Part shown: piece by piece, positions 1 through 5,451 of the stretch | How the letters are laid out: each line of letters opens with the position of its first letter | Position numbering within the stretch: the stretch's first letter is position 1 | From: an uncultured Oscillospiraceae bacterium | Lineage (GTDB): Bacteria > Bacillota > Clostridia > Oscillospirales > Acutalibacteraceae | Length of the DNA: 8,823 bases | NCBI GenBank assembly: GCA_900548545.1 | Contig: URKX01000052.1 | Span: 1 to 8,823, forward strand | Reading direction: 5' to 3' | The notes under the pieces: model-generated | Seen by the model: only the letters and a program-made list of their open reading frames with translations | Database searches by the model: none | What the model was told of the DNA's origin: nothing | Made by a program: the position numbers and the translations under genes

Positions 1-8
1 CGCATAGA

Positions 9-32
9 TATCCGCCTTTTATACAGCGGATA
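9..32. repeat. 7-bp inverted repeat
   Basis: TATCCGC (9-15) and GCGGATA (26-32) are perfect inverted copies separated by 10 AT-rich bases. The repeat lies in the AT-rich segment next to the interrupted sigK. It could be an operator or a small hairpin; its function is unknown. Confidence 0.3.
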
Positions 33-49
33 CCCACTGTCGATATTAT

Positions 50-91
50 AGCAGGTGAACAAACTCTGTAAGTTTGAACACCTGCTTTTTT
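50..91 (+). terminator. Rho-independent terminator (plus strand) at the end of the HTH gene
   Basis: AGCAGGTG (50-57) pairs with CACCTGCT (79-86). After a 2x2 internal loop, CAAACT (60-65) pairs with AGTTTG (71-76) around a 5-base loop. T residues run from 86 to 91. The T tract is on the plus strand, so the hairpin would stop a plus-strand transcript coming from left of the window. It also directly follows the stop of the minus-strand HTH gene, but the minus-strand side has no U tract. Confidence 0.7.
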
Positions 92-688
92 CTATACTTT
101 GATTTTACCTTTGAAATATTTCTCCCACGAATCCTTAAACATTCGCTTCTGGTCTGACTCCCATGCTCGAAGCGAATTTGGTTCTATTCCCATTAAGCGT
201 GCAAAAGGTTTCTTCTTTAACCCAAGACTCTCACGATATTCTCGTATCAGTTTCCCTTGCCCTTTATATAAGAAGCGATTGTAATCGTCCAGCAAATCAT
301 CTACAGGAATCTGATAAAGCTCTGCCAGCTTGTCCACGATTTCTTTCGGATAATGGTCTACATACCCAACTTCAAAATCTATGTAATGCCCTCTGGATAT
401 TCCAATCAGGTCAGCAACCTCTTTCTGCATCAATCCCATGTGGTGACGGCACCAACGGAGCCTGTCCGGTACATTCGGTATATCCTCATAATTCTGATAC
501 TGCTGATTGAACAACTGGGCTTCCAGCAGCTTGCGAGGGGCTATCAGTCGGAAACTATGGATATACATGGGTGCATACCTCACATATCCGTCCGAAGTGG
601 AACAAAGGATGTATATATTCTCGGAAACCTGTGCCAGAATACGCCATTTGGGGTCTTTACTGCTCTGGGGGTATTGGTTTGAAACCAT
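92..688 (-). CDS. Tandem helix-turn-helix (XRE-like) regulator, probably element-encoded
   Basis: The 198-aa soluble protein has no signal peptide or membrane segment. Residues ~77-133 form an XRE-type HTH (CRHHMGLMQKEVADLIGISR followed by the scaffold-helix region around YQIPVDDLL). A second, more divergent HTH lies at ~146-182 (GKLIREYRESLGLKKKPFARLMGI). Proteins with two such modules are common in Firmicutes mobile elements, where they act as DNA-binding regulators; that role is inferred. The first ~60 residues are not recognised. The ATG at 688 lies inside the sigK/element junction and lacks a clear ribosome binding site, so an internal start such as Met41 is possible. The gene sits in more AT-rich DNA than everything to its right, which supports foreign origin. 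It overlaps the 3' end of the sigK-derived frame out of register. Confidence 0.75.
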   Translation of the reverse strand: MVSNQYPQSSKDPKWRILAQVSENIYILCSTSDGYVRYAPMYIHSFRLIAPRKLLEAQLFNQQYQNYEDIPNVPDRLRWCRHHMGLMQKEVADLIGISRGHYIDFEVGYVDHYPKEIVDKLAELYQIPVDDLLDDYNRFLYKGQGKLIREYRESLGLKKKPFARLMGIEPNSLRAWESDQKRMFKDSWEKYFKGKIKV

Positions 689-1050
689 AAACGCATCTGT
701 GAGAGGATAGCATTTTCAATGCAGCGGGAGGCATAGCTGGAAAGGCGGATGCCCTTTTTCGGGTCGAAGGTATCCACTGCTTTGATGAGGCCGATGGTGC
801 CGATGGAAATCAGGTCCTCCTGGTCGTTTTGACTGGCGTAATATTTTTTGATGATGTGAGCCACCAGACGCAGGTTATGCTCGATCAGCTTCTGCCGGGC
901 AGCTTGGCTTCCTGCTTCCATCTCTTCCAGGGCCTGGCGCTCTTGAGCTGCGGAAAGGGCCCGGGGAAAGGTACCGCTTCCCGTAACATGGAGAAACAGG
1001 TAAAACACATGGGTCAACAGTTCAAAAAGTTGCGCTAACAACACTGCCAC
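580..1050 (-). pseudogene. sigK: Sporulation sigma factor SigK (pro-sigma-K), N-terminal part, interrupted by an integrated element
   Basis: The mother-cell late sigma factor directs coat and mother-cell lysis genes. Residues 1-~116 align without gaps to recalled B. subtilis pro-sigma-K: FPRALS at 28-33, LIEHNLRLVAHI at 55-66, DLISIGTIGLIKA at 79-91 and SSYASRCIEN at 104-113. Leader length to the conserved Phe (28 residues) equals that of B. subtilis, which supports the GTG start at 1050 and a cleavable pro-sequence. The conserved Glu after CIEN is Ala here, and after ~R120 the frame runs into ~36 unrelated residues to TGA at 580. The -10 recognition remnant, region 3 and region 4 are missing. 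This is the arrangement seen when a skin element splits sigK; the 3' half would lie left of the window. It could be a developmentally excised intervening element, an ordinary integrated element, or a decayed gene. As it stands the frame cannot make a full sigma factor. Confidence 0.85.
690..714. other. Probable attachment junction of the element inserted in sigK
   Basis: SigK homology ends between codon 113 (712-714) and codon ~120 (691-693). The base composition becomes AT-richer to the left and an unrelated HTH gene begins at 688. From memory, the B. subtilis skin crossover lies in the AATGA at codons 113-114; here the equivalent bases read AATGC. The exact crossover cannot be set without the other junction or an uninterrupted sigK. 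Confidence 0.55.
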
Positions 1051-1074
1051 TTCCCTTCTTCCAGAATTGGTTTA

Positions 1075-1103
1075 TTTGTATGTGGGAAAGGCAGCAAACG
1101 TGA
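1075..1103 (-). promoter_or_regulatory. Candidate SigE promoter of sigK
   Basis: On the minus strand, CATACAAA (1082-1075) resembles the SigE -10 consensus CATACA-T. TCACGTT (1103-1097) lies 14 bases upstream and matches the -35 GHATATT at 4 of 7 positions. Transcription would begin about 18-20 bases before the GTG. SigE control of sigK is established in B. subtilis; here it is inferred from motif and spacing. Confidence 0.45.
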
Positions 1104-1112
1104 CTACAGTCC

Positions 1113-1122
1113 ATTCGTCCAA
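1113..1122 (-). promoter_or_regulatory. SpoIIID-like binding site upstream of sigK
   Basis: TTGGACGAAT on the minus strand matches the SpoIIID consensus WWRRACARNY at 9 of 10 positions. It lies about 10 bases upstream of the proposed -35. SpoIIID activates sigK in B. subtilis, so the place fits, but single sites of this degeneracy also occur by chance. Confidence 0.4.
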
Positions 1123-1341
1123 GCTTCTTCAAGAGGAACACATTGCCATGTGGACGTGGACACAGCAAAAAGCGGACATCGCCCTTCTGGGAAAAGGAAA
1201 GCGCCCTGCCATACTCACCGGTTTTCCCCATTGCTCCTTGTTCACGTCGCGGATAAACTCAGTTCACAGGGGTATTATCCTATCACAAATGCGACAACAG
1301 GCAGAAGCAGTGAAGTTTATTATACCCAAGCCCTGGTGGAA

Positions 1342-1359
1342 GGAACGTTCCCCGGGGAA
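1342..1359. repeat. Two overlapping perfect palindromes
   Basis: GGAACGTTCC (1342-1351) and TTCCCCGGGGAA (1348-1359) overlap by four bases. They could form alternative cruciforms or bind a dimeric regulator. No adjacent promoter was found, so no function is assigned. Confidence 0.35.
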
Positions 1360-1448
1360 AAGCAGGAACAGGTGCCCTGATATCCTACCAAGGCAAATGG
1401 ACCTCCTTCTTTAGGGGAGGCCCGGAAACATACGGCAACGAATGGAAA

Positions 1449-1482
1449 CGCCCTCTCCCAAACCGGGAAGGGGCGCTTTTTT
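1449..1482 (+). terminator. Terminator hairpin downstream of the GGADGPT gene
   Basis: CGCCCTCTCCC (1449-1459) pairs with GGGAAGGGGCG (1465-1475) with one mismatch around AAACC. Six T residues follow at 1477-1482 on the plus strand. It abuts the TAA (1483-1481) of the minus-strand gene. On the minus strand only three U residues follow the stem, so it may end that gene weakly and a plus-strand transcript strongly. Confidence 0.6.
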
Positions 1483-2545
1483 ATTGGGTTTTCTCCAGGG
1501 ACACGGTCCTGTCCTCCCCGGATTCCCAAGGGAAAATGGGCACCCAGGTGACCTGCTCCACCGGCTGGAAGCGGAGGCCGGAATAGGCAACGCGGCAGAC
1601 GGGAGGCTGGGGCGCCCCTACGTAGAGCGCCGTGGGGCCGTCCGCCCCTCCGATGATCCCCACCGAGCTGGCCATGGAAGCCACGGCGATCCCGCCACCC
1701 AGGATCTCCCCCTCTTTTGGTGCCTTGGGGCGCATCTGATCCCCTTCCAGGACGTCCTCCAAGGAGAAGTCTTTCATGGGAGGCTCCAAGGTGTAGGAGA
1801 GTTTCCAGCAATGGCTGGGGATCTCCCAGCCCTCCTTGTCCGGGAACCCTAGGTCCCCCAGCGTTTCCCGCTGAAGGCCCTGGGCGGTGAGGGTCATGTT
1901 CTCCCCAGTGACGGGATGGGTCAGTTCCACCTGCTCCCCCGGCTGGATCTGGAAAGAGGGGCCGGGCAAACGGGCTCTCTCAGCTTTCATCTCAAAGGAC
2001 AGGGTATCCACCTCCCGGCGGCGGTTCCATGGGAAGGAGAACCGCCAGATGTGCCAGGCTTTGGACAGATCCAGGCCGTAATGGCGCGCGGCCCAATACC
2101 CCTCCTGTTCGGTGGCCTCCAGCTGCGCAAGAGGCAGATAACCTACAGCGGAACCACGGCTGGACCGGAATTCTTTTCCGTTCACCAGGGCGGTGGGGTG
2201 GAAGGAAAAACTCATGGGGCTTTCCACTTCCAGGCGAAGTGCCTCTTCTTTGGTGAAATTCCTGGTGTCGTCGTTCCCCGGGGTCAGACCCCATTTCTCC
2301 ATAAAGGATTCCATTGCCTCTGGCTCCACCTGGCGGCAAAAGTCCACCACCAAGGCTTTCCCGCAGGAGTACACCCCCGGCACCACCCAGTGGCTGCCGG
2401 CCCAATCAAACTCCCCGGAAAAGGGCAGCTGGATCCCTGGCCGTTCCCGGCGGCTGTGATCCCAAAAGCTTGCCTGAGAGGTGATATACCACTCCATGTA
2501 CCACTCTGGAGGCTGTTGTTCCAGCAATTCCTGCTCTTCTGCCAT
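1481..2545 (-). CDS. Uncharacterised 354-aa protein with a GIIGGADGPT motif
   Basis: I do not recognise the overall family. The protein looks soluble, rich in Trp, Pro and Glu, with no signal peptide or hydrophobic span of membrane length. Near the C-terminus, residues ~292-309 read ASSVGIIGGADGPTALYV, almost identical to the signature of the beta subunit of Na+-translocating decarboxylases (OadB/GcdB), where it forms part of the ion path. Nothing else here resembles that ~400-aa membrane protein, so an oxaloacetate decarboxylase call would be wrong. The central part (HPTALVNGKEFRSSRGSAVG, ~116-135, and the Trp-rich stretch ~165-175) suggests a compact globular domain. AGGAG nine bases before the ATG supports the start. 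The gene has its own promoter just after the upstream operon's terminator and appears monocistronic. Function is unknown. Confidence 0.8.
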   Translation of the reverse strand: MAEEQELLEQQPPEWYMEWYITSQASFWDHSRRERPGIQLPFSGEFDWAGSHWVVPGVYSCGKALVVDFCRQVEPEAMESFMEKWGLTPGNDDTRNFTKEEALRLEVESPMSFSFHPTALVNGKEFRSSRGSAVGYLPLAQLEATEQEGYWAARHYGLDLSKAWHIWRFSFPWNRRREVDTLSFEMKAERARLPGPSFQIQPGEQVELTHPVTGENMTLTAQGLQRETLGDLGFPDKEGWEIPSHCWKLSYTLEPPMKDFSLEDVLEGDQMRPKAPKEGEILGGGIAVASMASSVGIIGGADGPTALYVGAPQPPVCRVAYSGLRFQPVEQVTWVPIFPWESGEDRTVSLEKTQ

Positions 2546-2602
2546 GCAAAACCACTCCTTTTCCCTGCCTGCGGAGGGAATCCTCCCTGGCCCTTTTCCC
2601 TC

Positions 2603-2631
2603 ATCTTACCACTGCCGCCATTAAATGGCAA
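2603..2631 (-). promoter_or_regulatory. Promoter of the GGADGPT gene, with an operator-like palindrome
   Basis: On the minus strand TTGCCA (2631-2626, 5 of 6 to the sigma-A -35) is followed after 17 bases by TAAGAT (2608-2603, 4 of 6 to the -10). The perfect palindrome GCCATT-A-AATGGC (2617-2629) covers the -35 box and half the spacer, a typical place for a repressor. AGGAG and the ATG follow about 50 bases downstream. Confidence 0.6.
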
Positions 2632-2632
2632 C

Positions 2633-2662
2633 AAAAAACGCCCTGGAAGTCCAGGGCGTTTT
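2633..2662 (-). terminator. Rho-independent terminator of the 2-oxoacid oxidoreductase operon
   Basis: A perfect stem, CGCCCTGG (2639-2646) with CCAGGGCG (2651-2658), around a 4-base loop is flanked by A/T tracts that extend the pairing. On the minus strand six U residues follow (2638-2633). It begins 12 bases after the gamma-subunit stop codon. The plus-strand side also ends in TTTT, so it may act in both directions. Confidence 0.9.
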
Positions 2663-2673
2663 CTTATAGGTCC

Positions 2674-3228
2674 TTATTGCTCGGCGCCGATCTGCACGGC
2701 TTTGCGGTTAAAGTCCAGCATCTGCGCTTTGCGGGCCGGCACACACTTCTGGATAGCCTGGTCCAGGGTTTCAGCATCGCAGAACTTGTAATCGCTGTCC
2801 CCAGCGCACACCTCATGGAACAGTTTGCCCACCAGGATCATGTTGGAAAGGCCGGAAAGGCCGTTTTCATCCGCCAGCTTAGTGGAGGGCACGTAGTAAA
2901 CGGTGACGTCGTCCCGTTCTACCTTCTTGTCGATGAGGCTGGAGTCCACGATAACAATGCCGCCGGGCTCCACCGCGTCGATGAACTTGTCGAAGGAGGG
3001 CAGGTTCATGGCAACGAACACGTTGGGATTGGTCACCAGGGGCGAGCCAATGGCCTCGTCGGAAACGCACACGCTGCAGTTGGCGGTGCCGCCCCGCATC
3101 TCAGGGCCATAGGAGGGCAGCCAAGAGAGCTGCTTATTGGCGATCAAAGCGGCGTAGGCCACGATCTTCCCGGCAAACAGCACGCCTTGGCCGCCGAAAC
3201 CGGCAAAGAGGATATTCAGGTTTTTCAT
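2674..3228 (-). CDS. 2-oxoacid:ferredoxin oxidoreductase, gamma subunit
   Basis: This is the catalytic gamma subunit of a cytoplasmic four-subunit KOR/VOR-type enzyme that oxidatively decarboxylates a 2-oxoacid to acyl-CoA and reduces ferredoxin. At 184 aa it has normal family length. The N-terminal FAGFGGQGVLFAGK (8-21) and SYGPEMRGGTANCSV (39-53) are hallmark motifs of the domain. The ATG at 3228 overlaps the beta-subunit stop by four bases (ATGA), indicating translational coupling. It is the last gene of the operon and is followed by a strong terminator. Names korC, vorC or porG are used for members; substrate cannot be read from this subunit. Confidence 0.93.
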   Translation of the reverse strand: MKNLNILFAGFGGQGVLFAGKIVAYAALIANKQLSWLPSYGPEMRGGTANCSVCVSDEAIGSPLVTNPNVFVAMNLPSFDKFIDAVEPGGIVIVDSSLIDKKVERDDVTVYYVPSTKLADENGLSGLSNMILVGKLFHEVCAGDSDYKFCDAETLDQAIQKCVPARKAQMLDFNRKAVQIGAEQ

Positions 3229-3977
3229 TTCTTCACACCCTCCTCCACATCCTTATAGACCCCCAGGGGATAATAGGGGATCATGTTGTCCTCCAACCAC
3301 TTGAGGGCTTCCACAGGGGACAGGCCCCAGTTGGTGGGGCAGGTGGAGAGCACTTCCACAATGGAGTACCCCTTGCCTTCGATCTGGTTCTGGAACGCCT
3401 TCTTGATGGCCTTCCGGGCGATGTTCACGTTCTTCACATTGTCCACCGTAACACGCTGGGCAAAGGCCACGCCGTCCAGGGTGGAGAGCATCTCGCACAC
3501 CCGCACCGGATAGCCGGCGGTGTTGGTATCGCGGCCATAGGGGGTGGTCTGGGTGATCTGCCCCGGCAGGGACGTGGGGGCCATCTGGCCGCCGGTCATG
3601 CCGTAAATAGCGTTGTTGATGAAGATGACGGTGATGTTCTCACCGCGGGTAGCAGCGTGAACGGTTTCGGCAGTGCCGATGGCGGCCAAGTCGCCGTCGC
3701 CCTGGTAGGTGAAGATCACATTTTCAGGACGGGCGCGCTTGAGGCCGGTGGCCACTGCCTGGGCGCGGCCGTGAGGGGCCTGCACCATATCGCAGGTAAA
3801 ATAATCGTAGCACATGACCGAGCAGCCCACAGAGGCAACGCCCACAGCCTTTCCTTCCACACCCAGCTCTTCCAGGGCCTGGGCCACCAGACGGTGGACA
3901 ATGCCATGGGTGCAGCCGGGGCAGTAGTGCATAGGCGCGTCGGTCAGGGTAGACGGTTTTTGAAATACAATAGCCAT
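3225..3977 (-). CDS. 2-oxoacid:ferredoxin oxidoreductase, TPP-binding beta subunit
   Basis: The 250-aa beta subunit binds thiamine pyrophosphate and one 4Fe-4S cluster. The TPP/Mg motif runs from GDGDLAAIG (93-101) to the NN at 121-122, followed by YGMTGGQ (125-131). Candidate cluster cysteines are C19 and C22 in YCPGCTHG, C52 and/or C56, and C213 in CPTNWG; this pattern is typical of KorB-like proteins. The reading frame extends upstream to a TTG at 4013, but the ATG at 3977 fits better: AGGGA lies ten bases ahead and family members begin shortly before the CPGC motif. It lies 57 bases after the alpha-subunit stop and overlaps gamma by four bases. Acts in the cytoplasm with alpha, gamma and the ferredoxin subunit. 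Confidence 0.93.
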   Translation of the reverse strand: MAIVFQKPSTLTDAPMHYCPGCTHGIVHRLVAQALEELGVEGKAVGVASVGCSVMCYDYFTCDMVQAPHGRAQAVATGLKRARPENVIFTYQGDGDLAAIGTAETVHAATRGENITVIFINNAIYGMTGGQMAPTSLPGQITQTTPYGRDTNTAGYPVRVCEMLSTLDGVAFAQRVTVDNVKNVNIARKAIKKAFQNQIEGKGYSIVEVLSTCPTNWGLSPVEALKWLEDNMIPYYPLGVYKDVEEGVKK

Positions 3978-4028
3978 AATAAGTTCTTCCCTTTCCGGAA
4001 TTTGGACAGCCAAACTCCTATCGTTACT

Positions 4029-4045
4029 CGCTGGTCACACCAGCG
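4029..4045. repeat. Hairpin across the alpha-subunit stop codon
   Basis: CGCTGGT (4029-4035) and ACCAGCG (4039-4045) are perfect inverted copies around CAC, spanning the TGA at 4037-4035. No U tract follows, so it is not a standard terminator. In the operon mRNA it could mark a processing or stability site; that is inference. Confidence 0.4.
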
Positions 4046-5081
4046 CTTCGATCTGTGCCAGCACGTCCGCCGGGGTGGGGATCATGCCGCCGGTGCGGCC
4101 ATAAAAGTGGACAGGCACCTGGCAGTTGATGGCCAGCTTCACATCGTCCACCATCTGGCCCATGCTCATCTCCACCACCAGGAAGTTCTTGGCGTGGGAG
4201 GCGGCACGGTTCAGGGCCTCCACAGGGAAGGGCCACAGGGTGATGGGGCGGACCAGGCCAGCCTTGATGCCCTTTTCACGGGCCTTGTTCACAGCGCTGC
4301 GGGCCACACGGGAGGAGGCACCATAGGCCACCAGCACAACGTCGGCGTCCTCGGTGAGGTACTCTTCCGCCATCTGCTCGCTCTTCTTCACGGTTTCATA
4401 GCGCTCGAAACGCTCCATGACCAGCTGCTCCAGCTTTTCAGGGGTCAGGTACAGGGAGTTGATGATGTTGTGGGCGCGCTGGCCACCATGGCCTTTGGCA
4501 GCCCACTCCTTCTCGGGAAGCTTTGCAGAACCTTCCTCGGGCAGCTCCACAGGCTCCATCATCTGGCCCAGCATACCGTCGGCCAGCACCATGGCGGGCA
4601 TCCGGTATTTATCGGCGGTGTCAAAAGCGTGGGAGATCAGGTCCACCATCTCCTGCACGGTGGAGGGGGCAAACACCAGGATCTGGAAGTCGCCATGGCC
4701 GGTGGCTTTGGTGGCCTGCCAATAGTCGGACTGGGAGGGCTGGATGCCGCCCAGGCCAGGGCCGCCGCGCTGGACGTTGATGATCACCGCGGGCAGGTCG
4801 GAACCGGCCATATAGGAGATGCCCTCGCCCTTCAGGCTGATGCCGGGAGAGGAGGAGGAAGTCATGGCGCGCACGCCGGCAGAGGAGGCGCCCAGCACCA
4901 TGTTGATGGCGGCGATTTCAGATTCCGCCTGGAGGTAGGTGCCGTTCACCTGGGGCATACGCTTGGACATATACGCCGCCAGTTCGGTCTGGGGCGTGAT
5001 GGGATAACCGAAGAAGTGATGGCAGCCGGCGCGGATGGCGGCTTCGGCCAGCGCCTCGTTGCCCTTCATCAAAACCTTCAT
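4035..5081 (-). CDS. vorB: 2-oxoacid:ferredoxin oxidoreductase, alpha subunit (VorB/KorA type)
   Basis: The 348-aa alpha subunit matches the usual ~350 aa. FGYPITPQTELAAYM near residue 24-38 is the family's substrate-side motif. The stretch around AESEIAAINMVLGASSAG and TSSSSPGISLKGEGISY is typical of the pyrimidine-binding domain, as is RGGPGLGGIQPSQSDYWQA. Clostridial proteins of this kind are often named VorB (3-methyl-2-oxobutanoate oxidoreductase), hence the symbol, but 2-oxoglutarate or other branched-chain 2-oxoacids are equally possible substrates. The ATG at 5081 has AGGA nine bases ahead; the upstream ATG at 5090 touches that site and is unlikely. The operon couples amino-acid-derived 2-oxoacids with CoA and ferredoxin metabolism, either catabolic (ferredoxin reduction) or in reverse as reductive carboxylation. 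Confidence 0.93.
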   Translation of the reverse strand: MKVLMKGNEALAEAAIRAGCHHFFGYPITPQTELAAYMSKRMPQVNGTYLQAESEIAAINMVLGASSAGVRAMTSSSSPGISLKGEGISYMAGSDLPAVIINVQRGGPGLGGIQPSQSDYWQATKATGHGDFQILVFAPSTVQEMVDLISHAFDTADKYRMPAMVLADGMLGQMMEPVELPEEGSAKLPEKEWAAKGHGGQRAHNIINSLYLTPEKLEQLVMERFERYETVKKSEQMAEEYLTEDADVVLVAYGASSRVARSAVNKAREKGIKAGLVRPITLWPFPVEALNRAASHAKNFLVVEMSMGQMVDDVKLAINCQVPVHFYGRTGGMIPTPADVLAQIEALV

Positions 5082-5129
5082 ATGTAACATTCCTTTCTCG
5101 GGGGGCAAGGCTGGCCCCCGAACAATTTT

Positions 5130-5336
5130 TTACCGTTCGACTGTGATGGCCGTATCGGGGCACATGGTGGCGCAGGAAGCGCAGCCCACACACTTTTCAG
5201 GTTCCATCAGCTTGGCGGGATGGTAACCTTTGGCGTTGAGGCGGCTCTTGTCCAGAGCGATGATCTTTAGGGGACAGGCGTGCACGCACATCCCGCAGCC
5301 CTTGCAGACCTTCTCATCCACAATGATCTTTGCCAT
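5130..5336 (-). CDS. 2-oxoacid:ferredoxin oxidoreductase, delta subunit (2[4Fe-4S] ferredoxin)
   Basis: This 68-aa ferredoxin-like subunit has two complete CxxCxxCxxxC motifs: C11, C14, C17, C21 and C49, C52, C55, C59. Each is followed by Pro as in bacterial 2[4Fe-4S] ferredoxins. It carries electrons from the TPP/cluster site to external ferredoxin. GGAGG lies eight to nine bases before the ATG. It is the first subunit gene of the oxidoreductase, 48 bases ahead of alpha, the order korD-A-B-C. The gap of 115 bases to the ATPase gene upstream has an imperfect GC-rich hairpin (~5431-5452) without a U tract and only a poor promoter candidate, so read-through from the ATPase gene is likely. Confidence 0.93.
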   Translation of the reverse strand: MAKIIVDEKVCKGCGMCVHACPLKIIALDKSRLNAKGYHPAKLMEPEKCVGCASCATMCPDTAITVER

Positions 5337-5451
5337 AATCGTTTCCCTCCTTCAAGGAATTTACTGTATTAGTCCTCTTGTAACGAGATATCACTTGGTA
5401 TAACTGGGTTGGCACACGGAAAGCTCCGGCAGGGCGATGCGGCGTCCTGCG

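Larger units (their letters stand above)
1051..1480. other. 430-base intergenic region between sigK and the GGADGPT protein
   Basis: It holds the sigK promoter and SpoIIID-like site at its left end, a pair of overlapping palindromes near 1342-1359, and a hairpin with a plus-strand T tract at 1449-1482. Open frames here give unconvincing peptides without ribosome binding sites, so no protein gene is called. The terminator-like hairpin leaves room for an unrecognised plus-strand RNA, but I could not match it to a known family. Confidence 0.5.

Noticed and set aside
1067..1414. Plus-strand open frame of 115 codons between sigK and the next gene
   Set aside because: No ribosome binding site, no recognisable motif, and it overlaps the sigK control signals.
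1481..2545. Calling this gene an oxaloacetate decarboxylase beta subunit
   Set aside because: Only the short GGADGPT signature matches. There are no membrane helices and the rest is unrelated.
1916..2791. Plus-strand open frame of 291 codons
   Set aside because: It lies antisense to the GGADGPT gene, crosses that gene's promoter and the operon terminator, and has a low-complexity Pro/Leu-rich product.
3978..4013. Longer beta subunit starting at TTG 4013
   Set aside because: The ATG at 3977 has a proper ribosome binding site and fits the family's N-terminus; the 12 extra residues look untranslated.
3657..5087. Long plus-strand open frame of 476 codons
   Set aside because: It is antisense to the alpha and beta subunits, whose motifs are unambiguous. 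Its His/Gly-rich product is typical of a shadow frame in GC-rich DNA.
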